20,903 bases of DNA from Rhodocollybia butyracea (GCA_015501585.1 JADNRY010000946.1:1-20903); one strand, 5' to 3'. Positions 10,199-19,064 are shown, counted from the stretch's first letter. The notes: generated by a model not told the origin, from the letters alone. Made by a program: numbers and translations.

Positions 10199-11503
10199 AT
10201 GCCGGTACCTGCATTCCCCGAATTCCCGACCAATGTTCCAACACACCCGCTGTTGGTTATCGACTATGAACTCCTAAAGAATGGCGATAAGAAGGAGATG
10301 GACAAGTTGTGGGATGCTGCAACCTTGCTTGGATTCTGGTAGTATGTCTATTATTCATGCTTATTCCTGCGAATATATATATTGGAATGGCGTGCGTTTA
10401 GTTTAAAGAACCATGGGGCCGATGAGGATGTCGAAAAGATGTTCGACATGGGAGCCGAGACAATGGACTTGCCGATGGAAGAGAAGATGAAATACGAGCG
10501 AGGAAATTCGTTTGGGTGAGTTTTGGTGTTTTGACAGTTATTCTCATCGCCTCATCTGCGATCCCCAGATACAAATTTGCAGGTTCCGCCACTGTTGATG
10601 CCTCCGGAGAGCCCGATCGAGTTGAGTTCTTTACCATCGCGAAAGATGATGCGTTGGCCTGGCCTAAACAGGCTCGAAGGTCCTACCCTTCCACCATCAA
10701 CAGCCGCATGGATTCGACTATTGTTCCTTTTGTCAAAAAGTCCATCGAGATTAACAGTGTCATCTTGGACATCTTCAATGACAAACTCGGACTCCCCGAT
10801 GGTATGCTGCTGAAGTTTCACTCTGGGGAATATAGTGCTTGCGAGGCGCGGACGATCAAGGCCCCAAAGAATCTCCCTGTTGGTAAAATGGCACTTGGAG
10901 CTCATACTGATTTCGGAAGCTTGAGCTTCTTGCATAACCGGCTTGGAGGACTTCAAGTTTTGCCTCCTGGAGTTGAGGAATGGCTGTACGTGAAGGTTAG
11001 GCAATAAATCGCGTCTCAAGGGAAACACTGAATATGATACCTATAGCCTATACCTGGACATGCAATCTGTAATGTCGGGGATGCCTTGACCTTTCTAAGC
11101 GGTGGGATCCTCCGCTCGAACATGCATCGAGTCGTGTACGTCCACATCTTTACAATGAAACTCTGACACTCAGAATCCCTACAGTCCGCCTCCTGGTGCC
11201 CAAGCCGGCTTTGAACGCTGGTCCCAAGTTTTTTTTACGCGGCCTGTCAACTCCCTCATGCTTCGACCTTTATCAGATGAGAGTCCATTGATTGCTGAAG
11301 CAGTCCGTAAGCTAAGCAACGAACAAAAAGAAGCTTTTACCCCAGGAATGACGGCGTATGATTGGGTCGGCAAGAGATTGAGATATCCAGCGACTACGAA
11401 CGTAAAGGTGAGCCGTTGTATATGCGTTATGAATCACGCTAATAATGTATTTAGCAAGCAGATGCACGGAATTAGGAAGAGCGTGAAACATCTTGAAAGT
11501 TGA
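10199..11503 (+). CDS. 2-oxoglutarate/Fe(II) dioxygenase, copy 3
   Basis: Six exons (10199-10341, 10402-10515, 10569-10995, 11047-11133, 11174-11407, 11462-11503) give about 348 residues. Iron ligands are H198 and D200 in HTDFGSL and H255 in NMHRV; R272/S274 sit in ERWSQVFF. All five intron positions match copies 1 and 2, and intron 4 is again exactly 40 nt. As in copy 2 the GPETW C-terminus of copy 1 is absent: the most plausible last exon reads MHGIRKSVKHLES, whereas the bases still resemble copy 1's ELGRA codons in another frame. Unspliced reading of the last 54-nt intron reaches the same TGA. Exon 2 is 3 codons shorter than in copy 2. The core is intact and it is probably a functional enzyme of the same class. 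Confidence 0.88.
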
Positions 11504-12107
11504 TTATGTATCTCTGTATTTTATACCGTACGTGTTGTATGAAAATTTGACCTGATAAGCAAGCTTCCACATGGTTGAATATCCAAGCAGAACAGATTTA
11601 GAATTGTGAGTCTACAATGAGAAGTGATGTTGCCTCTGCCGACAAGAACAAATGCGAGATGTAGACAGATCCTGTTATGACAAGTTGAGAGAAGGACTCC
11701 CGACGTGTGCATCCAGCGTGTGGCGCGATATATATAGGTCGCAGATTCCTTGCTATCATAGCTGGCACGCGCTGGAGTGGAAGCTCGAAGCTAGCCAGGC
11801 TACTGTAAAGAACCTGGGATGATATTCTTCAAATTCGTGTAAATAGTATTCTGTTCATAGTGGCCAACTGTTAGAACCATGAGCCGAAAAGGACTGGAGG
11901 ATTTCGGGTTGAAAGAAGATATTTCAGTTTGGACGATATGGTGGAACGATTCTGGAAAGTTGAACGTGGTTCGATCAATCAAATAAACGCTGCAATTAGA
12001 CGCCGCAGCTGAACGACACTGCTGAACCTACGCCCTGCCAGCAACAAGCCGAATAACGGCTTGATCTATGTGATTTTGTCTATCTATATGTGCCATCTAT
12101 CTTCCTA
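11504..12107. other. Intergenic region between convergent genes
   Basis: Dioxygenase copy 3 and the minus-strand MFS gene converge here, so this should hold two 3' ends. No gene, repeat or RNA is recognised; a GATATATATAGG stretch near 11727 is not linked to any reading frame. Confidence 0.5.
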
Positions 12108-12118
12108 CTAGTATCTAA

Positions 12119-14135
12119 CTACAGCCATCTTTTTTGAGATGTATCTGTCTTGCAACAAGTTGAATCCCACAGCAGTCCACAGAAGAACACCCGTCCAAAG
12201 GATACCTTTCCACCAATCAAAATCACGACCAATGATCGCACCACCAAGGGTGTGCCCACGAGAGAGCATATGGCAATAGGGCCGAGGGCGATGCCAATGA
12301 GTTTCCTGTAAATCAAGTAAGTGTTCTAGTACTGGTAAGTAAAGGATGATCGATGATGAGTTACTGACCCTCTGTCCGCTTCAGAAGGCATAATGGCAGT
12401 GACGACGGGAGCAAAGAGGGTGCTCGCTGAGCCAAAGGATAACCCGTACCTGGCGTAAGTGTCAGATTAACCACGAAGTCTAAGGGTGAAGACTAAGAGT
12501 AGACGAATGACACCCACAAAATACAGAATGCAATCAACCCTCCTACATGATTCGCTCCAAACATGATAAACGCACAACCAGCTATGAGGAATGATACGCA
12601 GTTGGAGATAACAAAGTCGATATCTGACTCGAGTGACATACCATTAACGCTCCCCAACACGATAAAGCTCCCCACCGCACCATACCTATCCGCAAAATAC
12701 CCCGGAAGAAGCCGTCCAACTGCAATCGAAAAGTTCATCGCAGTAATGGAGTAAAACACGAATCCTTTCGGCATATTATGAGAGTCTGCGAACAACTGGA
12801 TGTAGAACACCGGGAAGAGTGCGCCTAGCTGTCCCAGGAATCCTGATAGGAGAGTCAGGAGGTATGGTATATAGAGTAGATTGGTGGGTTCTTTGGGTTG
12901 GGTGGGTTGATCTGAATCAGCGTTGCTGTTGGGCATCGTACTCGGAGCAGGAACGGTGATAAGAGCGTTTCCAATAATGAGGAGACCCAGAGCTAGGAAT
13001 GCGGCTGATCGTACAGCCAATGGGAATCCATGTTGTGGAATGAGATGGTTTAGTAGGACTAGAGAAGGACAAGGTAAAGTTCGCAGGGTGAATTGAGTGT
13101 ACACAGAACACTCACTTGAGAAAATGCCTCCTCCGAATGATCCAGAGGAGGCGATGATTCCCTATCAAGAAATTAGCAAGTAGCTCTTGCACCGTATGTC
13201 GATGAGAAAACCCGAGAGATAAGCTTACACACCATGGCGATCGCTTGTCTATTTGGGAGATGATGTGCCGCAGTCGATAGTGCCTACATAACAGTGTAAG
13301 TTCGCCATTACAACCCAGCATAATACGCAAAATTTACGGGGACATAACACAATCCGATACCAATCCCCATTCCTAGTCCTTGAGAGAGCATGACTTGCCA
13401 ATATTTGTCTCGTTCCACGAGCGAAAGTGTGAAGAAACTATAGCACGTCAGGAATTGGAAGTTGAGACTCTTATTAGAAAGTGAACCAAAGACGATACAT
13501 ACATACCTAACTAGGTAGATGATACTTCCAGTTGCTAAAACGCTCCTGGTATGACCCATATCGCACCTGATAGCAAATGGGCGTAAACAGTTTTTTGAAC
13601 GGGTTAGTAAAACTTGGTATTAACGCCTCGTGTTCGGAATAAGAGACAAGGAGAGAATGGGAGGGTACTGGTACTTGAATGAACACACACAATTTTCCTC
13701 CAACTGCACCCAAACCCAACTGCAAAAATATCTGAACTCCAATAATCCAGCTAATCTTCGAAGCGGACGAACTGATTAGGAAGCCCGAGCTGACATAGTA
13801 ATCTTGGAAAACACCAAATGTAGTGTCCGACGCGACCGTGCTGAATTGGATGAGGAAGCATCCGATAACTAAGTATATTCAAGGATCGACATCAAGATAG
13901 AGATGAATAGTGAGCGATCTGGTTAAAGGCAGGAAGATAAGTATACAACTTGCCTGATAACCATGCTCTGAGTGCACCAGCGGGATATAGAGGTGTGTTA
14001 AAAGCGTGTTCTGTTGTTGTATGCGGAGCTACTGTGCCGTTGGTGTTTGGCCTGAAAGCCAAGTCCGCACCAGGTGTTCCACGTTCACATTGAAACGTCC
14101 GATTTTGGCTCAGAGAAGCTAGACCTAGCTATCAT
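12119..14135 (-). CDS. MFS monocarboxylate-porter-like transporter, C-terminus frameshifted
   Basis: Eleven exons join (descending): 14135-14089, 14051-13954, 13868-13691, 13566-13507, 13437-13338, 13283-13233, 13161-13116, 13058-12642, 12581-12512, 12449-12369, 12305-12119, giving 444 residues. The helices, the PAGALRAWLS start of TM1, a proline/serine-rich cytosolic loop after TM6 (about 228-250) and the GRLLPGYFADRYG motif (308-320) fit fungal relatives of monocarboxylate transporters, which move small organic acids or similar solutes by proton-coupled transport. After GTPL (about residue 403) the frame is wrong: shifting one base gives the expected last helix (GRDFDWWKGILWTG, then LLQDRYISKK) ending at a TAG at 12108. 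So a base seems lost near 12241-12250. Intron 2 (13953-13869) begins GCAAGT, a GC-AG intron. Exon 1 and the 37-nt first intron are the least certain. Confidence 0.82.
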
Positions 14136-15097
14136 GATTACTTGGAGAGAAAAGGAAGAAGGAAAAGCGAATGTCACAGGAAAACTACGCACTGTCGCGT
14201 TTTTCAAAGGATTCCGAACATTAAAAACATTGAGACGAGCGTTAACGGATACGGAAAAACCTGTGATGCTAACTCAGTAACTAGTCACTCAATCAAAGAG
14301 CTTGATATCGATGAATTACAATGGTATGTACTAAGCAGAACTGAAGTAACGTTCAAAGTTCAGCTTGAGATGCAAGCGTTTTCAAACTAACCGCACAACG
14401 AGGACCAAACCAGGATGGTCGATACACCGAACGGACTTTGGTGGCCGGTAATAGGAAGTGAATTATTCGGCAAATTTAGGGAGTTCTGCCACTCTTAAAG
14501 CACGCAACCTGCGAACACGGGCGAGTGGATGCGATTTCAGATTGAAGGCTGATAACTATCCTGCACCGACCTGCACAGGATGAAGGACGTATGCCGCCGT
14601 ATACGCATCTGTTGGACCGCCCCTGGAAACCGGCCGCCGCCTTTCGATGAGTAAGTGTGCACCCAAATCACTCCGCGGTCCGCATTAGCGCCTAAGCCCA
14701 ACTCACAAGCTACTACATCTGGACACCTGGACGCCTTGACACTGCTGCTAGACGACGCTGGATTAAGATGAGTGCGGTTCTTTTTACGGACCGGTTTTCT
14801 GTGGCTGTGTGATGCTTATCACTCCGCGTCAGCTGCCAAACTTTGCACTGTGACCTGTGCATCCTGCTCTTCGTAGGTCAAGCATATCGTTAGACTCCAA
14901 TGCACTGGAACATCAAGCTCAAGTGCTAAAGGGAGCCGACCATTTTCTTCCTCGGATCCATCCCGCATCATTCATTTTTTTTCCTTTCCGACTTGGGGCT
15001 CCACACGATATTCTGTATTGTACTTCATGCAAGGCCATCACAAGCTACTTTGGCCAAGCGATGTAACGACGGCAATGGAAGACCGTCGTCCTCAAGT
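14136..15097. other. Divergent intergenic region
   Basis: This is the shared upstream region of the minus-strand MFS gene and the plus-strand secreted-protein gene. Short frames at 14074-14390 and 14857-15066 lack coding character. No repeat or RNA is recognised. Confidence 0.5.
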
Positions 15098-15105
15098 TTA
15101 AAAAG
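15098..15105 (+). promoter_or_regulatory. TATA-like box of secreted-protein gene
   Basis: TTAAAAAG lies about 70 bp before the ATG at 15173, followed by a CT-rich stretch (ATATCTCCCTCTTG) typical of fungal transcription start regions. Confidence 0.4.
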
Positions 15106-15172
15106 AGGCAAGCTTTTGACGGTGGCCATTAGTCCTCTCTATATCTCCCTCTTGTAATCGGCCATTCCAAAG

Positions 15173-15776
15173 ATGTTCTCCAAAGCTCTTCTCGCTGCTT
15201 CCGCCCTCGTTGGTTATACCCTTGCCCAGTCTTGTCCTGAAGCCTCGCGCTTTGGTGGTGTCACTTATTCCCCAAACCCGATCGTCCTTGGTCAGGTAGG
15301 TTATTCGGACAGCGACTGAATTATATATCCTGATGACAACGTACAGGAAGTGACTTTCACCGGAAACTTTGCCTGTGCCATCGAGCTTGGCTACGCACCT
15401 GTGTTTACGGACTACTTTTTGGAAGTTCCTGAGTCGAACAACACTGGGTGAGTGCTGGCTCCAAATTTTCACAAGAGCGTCGTTTTTCTGACCGCATGAT
15501 CGATGATAACAGCTTCCAGCCTCCCGTCTACATTGCGCGTCGCGGTCCTCCACCTAGTGGTGGAATTGACACGTTCACCTATACCGTAAGACTCTCGAAA
15601 CGTTTGCTGGAATTGAGGCTAATCTGATTCAATAGTTCGATCCCGAATACTCTCCCTTCACCACCAACCCCGATGCGCAGTATGTGATTGTTGTTCAGAC
15701 TACCCACGCCGAAGGGTCTACGTTGGTGACTGGTTCCACGTCGTCTGGAGCCTCTATTGTCCAGGCCTCCGACTAG
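15173..15776 (+). CDS. Small secreted protein, function unknown
   Basis: Four exons (15173-15295, 15347-15447, 15513-15585, 15636-15776) with GT-AG introns of 50-65 nt give 145 residues. The N-terminus MFSKALLAASALVGYTLA is a clear signal peptide, probably cleaved near residue 18-19 before QSCPEAS. The mature part of about 127 residues has two cysteines (one at the mature N-terminus, one in FACAIELG), one NNT glycosylation sequon in exon 2 and alternating hydrophobic/polar residues suggesting beta structure. It resembles in style the small secreted proteins common in Agaricomycetes (RFGGVTY near the start, IARRGPPPSGG in the middle), for which no function is known to me. It has too few cysteines for a hydrophobin or cerato-platanin. 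Start choice is supported by the signal peptide. Confidence 0.82.
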
Positions 15777-15964
15777 ATTTTGGTAGCTGGTACTGTAACC
15801 ACCATCGTGGACAATTCGCTCTTTACTCGGACAATAGACATTGGATACATATATCAGTCTAATAATACAGACAAATGTTAACGGACTGAAGACATTATGC
15901 ACAAATCACAAACTCAAGTGGAGATCTCAGTCGACATCTTGTACAATATCTAAACGAGTACTAG

Positions 15965-16130
15965 TGTTGGTTAATAAAGACTCCTAGACTCTTAGATGGC
16001 TCTGAGATGGCTCTGAGATGGCGGTTCAAGACTACTATTAGATCATTATCAAGGGTTGTAGTTACACATCATTTGTATATATGTGTTTGTCCACAGCCTC
16101 GATTGAGCAGCTCAGGACAAATATCCAACA
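15965..16130 (-). repeat. 3' LTR (element orientation)
   Basis: A 166-bp copy, TGTTGG...CCAACA, apparently identical to 17418-17583. It contains a short internal tandem of GATGGCTCTGA (about two and a half units). Confidence 0.93.
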
Positions 16131-16140
16131 CTCCCCCTCT
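16131..16140 (-). promoter_or_regulatory. Polypurine tract
   Basis: On the minus strand AGAGGGGGAG directly abuts the 3' LTR, the expected position and composition of the plus-strand priming site for reverse transcription. Confidence 0.8.
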
Positions 16141-16178
16141 GCGAAACAAAGAGAGCTCCCCCTAAGCTATAAATATAA

Positions 16179-17276
16179 TCAAGCATGAAAATCAATATAC
16201 TCCTCCTCTTCAAAGGGTGGACAAGTAGGATAAGCAGAAAAACCATAAGTATCAATAGGAGCAATGAAATGTGAAGAGATGTTATTGGGAGGGTTGTGAG
16301 TGATGTGTGCAGTGTCATATGTGCGATTAAGACACCAGTGCTTGACTTCCTCTGGCATGTCCTTGACACAGTTAGAAGCCTTGTGCGACATACCTCCACA
16401 ACGGTGACAGCCATCCATAGACATATCGCACCAGCGATTTCCGCGACTGTCTATAAATCCTTGTCCATCTTCATGGCCGCTTCCATTGGAAGCTCCCCCT
16501 CTTCCTCCCCCTCTACCACTAAAACTTTCCCTAGTACCAGATCCATTCCGACTTCCTCCTTTACTTCCCTTTCGGAAAGCTGTAGCATAAGCATGAGCAG
16601 CCTCTACACGGGAGGATGGTTCAGATGGGTTATTAATCCCATCTAAAATTTCATCAGCTCTCTTCTCAGGGTCAAATGAAACCATAGCACTCTCAAGAAC
16701 AGTGCGGCAGGTTTTAAGATTGGGCTCGCCAGTAGGTTGGGTGAGAAGAGATGTTTTCCAGGCCTCGAATGATGAATGAAGGTTCTGGAGCATGATATCC
16801 TTGTGATAACTATCAGAGATTGTTTCACCGGAAGGGAGTAGTGCCTGAAGACGAGCACGCATATCATCCAAAGCATCAAGATAGACTTTGGTTGGTTTAA
16901 GCGGATCATGCGTAATGCGGTGATAGGCAGCACGTGTAGCTGAACGTGAGGAAAATGATGATTTTTCAAAATAGGAGACAAGTGCACTCCAGATTTTGGA
17001 AGCATTTGTCTTATCCTTGTAGATGTTTCGGCAGTCTCGATTAGTGAGGGATTTAATGATGGACGCAGCCTGTGAGTTGAGTCGATCCCATTCCTTGGCA
17101 TCAGCAGCCTCTGATGGACGTGAAGTCAACCCTGTGGCAATCTTGGCGCTCTGACCATCTGCACTAAGCACCATTTGCAGAACATCCTCTTTCCAGTTGC
17201 TCCAGTCATCAGCATTTGTAGTGGAAAGTAGGGGAATGTTCCTTCCAAGATTAAGAAGAGCTGAAAGTGTGGCCAT
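16179..17276 (-). CDS. Copia-type Gag protein with zinc knuckle
   Basis: One uninterrupted 365-residue frame with no intron. The N-terminal two thirds match the pattern of copia-type Gag (Retrotran_gag_2/UBN2 style): DDWSNWKEDVLQ near residue 23, repeated helices, and the ALDDMRARLQALLPSGETIS stretch around 135-155 followed by LQNLHSSFEAWKTSLL. A glycine/serine-rich linker (about 235-270) precedes a CCHC zinc knuckle, C290-X2-C293-X4-H298-X4-C303, expected to bind the element's RNA. The tail ends acidic (FEEEEYIDFHA). Gag would form the virus-like particle. No protease or polymerase follows, so the frame ends as a stand-alone Gag, not a Gag-Pol. It is intact despite non-autonomy, suggesting it is expressed and kept functional or is very recent. 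Confidence 0.9.
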   Translation of the reverse strand: MATLSALLNLGRNIPLLSTTNADDWSNWKEDVLQMVLSADGQSAKIATGLTSRPSEAADAKEWDRLNSQAASIIKSLTNRDCRNIYKDKTNASKIWSALVSYFEKSSFSSRSATRAAYHRITHDPLKPTKVYLDALDDMRARLQALLPSGETISDSYHKDIMLQNLHSSFEAWKTSLLTQPTGEPNLKTCRTVLESAMVSFDPEKRADEILDGINNPSEPSSRVEAAHAYATAFRKGSKGGSRNGSGTRESFSGRGGGRGGASNGSGHEDGQGFIDSRGNRWCDMSMDGCHRCGGMSHKASNCVKDMPEEVKHWCLNRTYDTAHITHNPPNNISSHFIAPIDTYGFSAYPTCPPFEEEEYIDFHA

Positions 17277-17405
17277 AGTTAATGAATATGAGTCGTTGAA
17301 AAGGGATTGGGGATGGGATGATGAAATGAGTGAGATTGAGTGATTGGGTGAAAAGTAAAGCTCCTAGATGATGAATAAAACTCTTAGATGTATAGTGTGG
17401 ACATG

Positions 17406-17417
17406 GGGCCCATAACC
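17406..17417 (-). promoter_or_regulatory. Primer binding site for half initiator tRNA-Met
   Basis: Immediately inside the 5' LTR, the minus strand reads GGTTATGGGCCC. Its complement GGGCCCATAACC is the anticodon arm of eukaryotic initiator tRNA-Met (anticodon CAT), not the 3' end. Priming by an internal half of this tRNA is known for Drosophila copia and Ty5. Confidence 0.75.
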
Positions 17418-17583
17418 TGTTGGTTAATAAAGACTCCTAGACTCTTAGATGGCTCTGAGATGGCTCTGAGATGGCGGTTCAAGACTACTATTAGATCATT
17501 ATCAAGGGTTGTAGTTACACATCATTTGTATATATGTGTTTGTCCACAGCCTCGATTGAGCAGCTCAGGACAAATATCCAACA
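17418..17583 (-). repeat. 5' LTR (element orientation)
   Basis: A 166-bp direct repeat followed by ACTAG, which matches the five bases before the other LTR. Confidence 0.93.
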
Positions 17584-17769
17584 ACTAGAACGAAAGGGGA
17601 TCTGTCGGACAAGCTTCAAACTACTGACATCTTCCAAATCTCGATCAGACACCCGTCATTACAAGTGACTATTCAGTCCAGGGAAGAGAAACTAATGAAC
17701 TTGTTTTCACCAACAGGAAACGCAACAAAGAAACAAAAAACAGCACAAGTACAGTACTCGAGTGGTTCG

Positions 17770-17773
17770 AAAA
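17770..17773 (-). terminator. Pol III T4 terminator of tRNA gene
   Basis: On the minus strand TTTT occurs 4 bases after the tRNA 3' end, the usual RNA polymerase III stop signal (minimal length). Confidence 0.55.
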
Positions 17774-17776
17774 TGT

Positions 17777-17854
17777 TAACCCCCGCGGGACTCGAACCCG
17801 CAACCTTCAGATTACATAGAAGTCTGATATCATAACCATTAGACAACGGGGGCC
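17777..17854 (-). tRNA. Probable tRNA-Arg(UCU) with 4-nt intron
   Basis: The minus strand folds as a tRNA. T-arm GCGGG-TTCGAGT-CCCGC is perfect, D-arm is GTCTAATGGTTATGAT, and the anticodon stem TCAGA/TCTGA encloses CTTCTATGTAA. Removing four bases after position 37 leaves loop CTTCTAA with anticodon TCT (arginine, AGA codons). The B box GGTTCGAGTCC is canonical. The acceptor is odd: GGCCCCC against GGGGGTT pairs fully only with two terminal G-U pairs and with G at position 8. The more usual register (GCCCCCG, U8) leaves a mismatch at 7-66. It could therefore be a slightly decayed copy. Confidence 0.7.
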
Positions 17855-19064
17855 ACGAGTTTGATGAGCAGTGTGGACGCAGTGTGGTACTCTCGTTCCT
17901 CCCAGCGAAAACTAAGGCAATATCTACGCAGTAGTGCAGACAGATGCCTGATGTATGCATATCTACCTGGGTAATCGCGCGCTTGCTAAGGTTGAGCCTG
18001 TTGGAGACTTATCGGATGATACGCAAATGATACGTTCCCAAGGGCAAACTCTAAATTCTAAAATCTTGAGTCGAGGGGGATCGAGGTATCTGATAACAAT
18101 CTTCATTTGGGCTCAGTGCTCCGTGCTGTGCCCCGTACATTGGAATAACGTCGATGTCGATAAACACCGCCTTCGTTATAACATTATGGAGAACCGACAC
18201 ACAGCCCGTTCGGGTCATATTTCCCGCCCCCGGCACGGGGGTTCAAACGTTAATCCTGAAAGTAATTACCTTTTCGAACGTTCATACATGTTCATGTGTT
18301 CCGTCTCACCGGAGAATTTTCCGGATTGGCACATGCTTTCGTCTTGCTCCACTAAATCCTTCCGCTACCCATCCTGTATGGGCTATGTAAGACTAACTCA
18401 GTGCCTGGATGATGGACCAGCGTCCGCTGCGTGTTCCCCATTGCTCTGTCAGTTCATGGTGGGGATTAAGTAGTTATCATAGTATAGTTATCGTGGACTC
18501 CTTGGCAATAAAACATTGATTTTAATAGGTAAATCTTACAGAGACAAGCCTGCGAAAATAAGCAGATCAAAAGATCAGAGCTCTCTCATTATAGTAAGTA
18601 TCTAAAAAAAACTTTGCATACCAAAGATTACAAGTTTTTCTATGATGGGGCTAGTCGCATCAGCGAAACGCAGTACTACAGCTTCCACCAGATACTTACT
18701 TCAATCAGCGAAAAAAAATCCAGGATTCCAAGTTTCTCCATGATAGTCGTATTGGCGAAACATCTATAGCAGAGCAGCTTCTAGCAGCTTCCGCCCGAGT
18801 TTAACCAACAAAGGCTACACACCTGGTGGAGCGCTCGGATCACCTCCACTATTTGATTTTGTCGTGAGTTTCAGGGCTTCTTGGCTTACCTCTTGGTAGC
18901 TATTTCAAAGATGGGATCAAGACGAATCCAATGATAAAACGAACCCATCCTGTTTGTTCCTTTCCCAACACGACTGGTTCGTTCCCCACCCCCCGTCAGC
19001 TACTAGCAGGTCTAGTTCACTGTATTTTTTTCAATTTTTCTATCCACTTCACACAGGCCCAACC
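17855..19064. other. Intergenic region, no supported gene
   Basis: A 172-codon open frame at 17955-18473 has no recognisable domain, signal peptide or typical composition, and a comparable antisense frame overlaps it, so it is not called. A degenerate tandem repeat lies at 18621-18784. The last about 130 bases before 19065 are pyrimidine-rich and are likely promoter/5' UTR of the next gene. Confidence 0.45.
18621..18784 (+). repeat. Degenerate direct repeat, two units of about 65 bp
   Basis: Unit 1 (18621-18689) and unit 2 (18719-18784) share the order CCA-GATT-CAAGTTT-TC-ATGAT, GTCG-AT, GCGAAAC and CAGCTTC, with small indels. No function is evident. Confidence 0.5.

Larger units (their letters stand above)
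9785..11503 (+). repeat. Segmental duplicate of the 4315-6018 interval
   Basis: The gene order receptor tail, intergenic region, TATA region and dioxygenase is repeated here in the same orientation as at 4315-6018. The receptor part has decayed while the dioxygenase part is intact, consistent with selection on the enzyme only. Copy 2 (6576-7879) shares promoter and gene but no detectable receptor tail, so it arose from a shorter unit or has lost it. Confidence 0.75.
15965..17583 (-). mobile_element. Gag-only Ty1/copia-type LTR retroelement
   Basis: The element is 1619 bp, bounded by two 166-bp direct repeats starting TGTTGG and ending CCAACA, and flanked by the 5-bp target duplication ACTAG (15960-15964 and 17584-17588). 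In element orientation (minus strand) the order is LTR, primer binding site, leader of about 130 bp, one gag frame, polypurine tract, LTR. Protease, integrase, reverse transcriptase and RNase H are all missing; only 48 bp lie between gag stop and the 3' LTR. It must depend on enzymes from an autonomous copia relative. No LTR differences were seen, so insertion is recent. Confidence 0.93.

Noticed and set aside
15098..15902. Minus-strand frames antisense to the small secreted protein
   Set aside because: They cross the introns of the plus-strand gene and have no family features; the plus strand has a signal peptide and four matching exons.
16296..16646. Plus-strand open frame inside the gag gene
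   Set aside because: It is antisense to the clear Gag coding sequence and its serine/threonine richness mirrors the glycine/serine linker codons.
17955..18473. 172-codon plus-strand open frame
   Set aside because: No domain, signal peptide or coding-like composition; overlapping frames on the other strand are equally open, and no splice model extends it.
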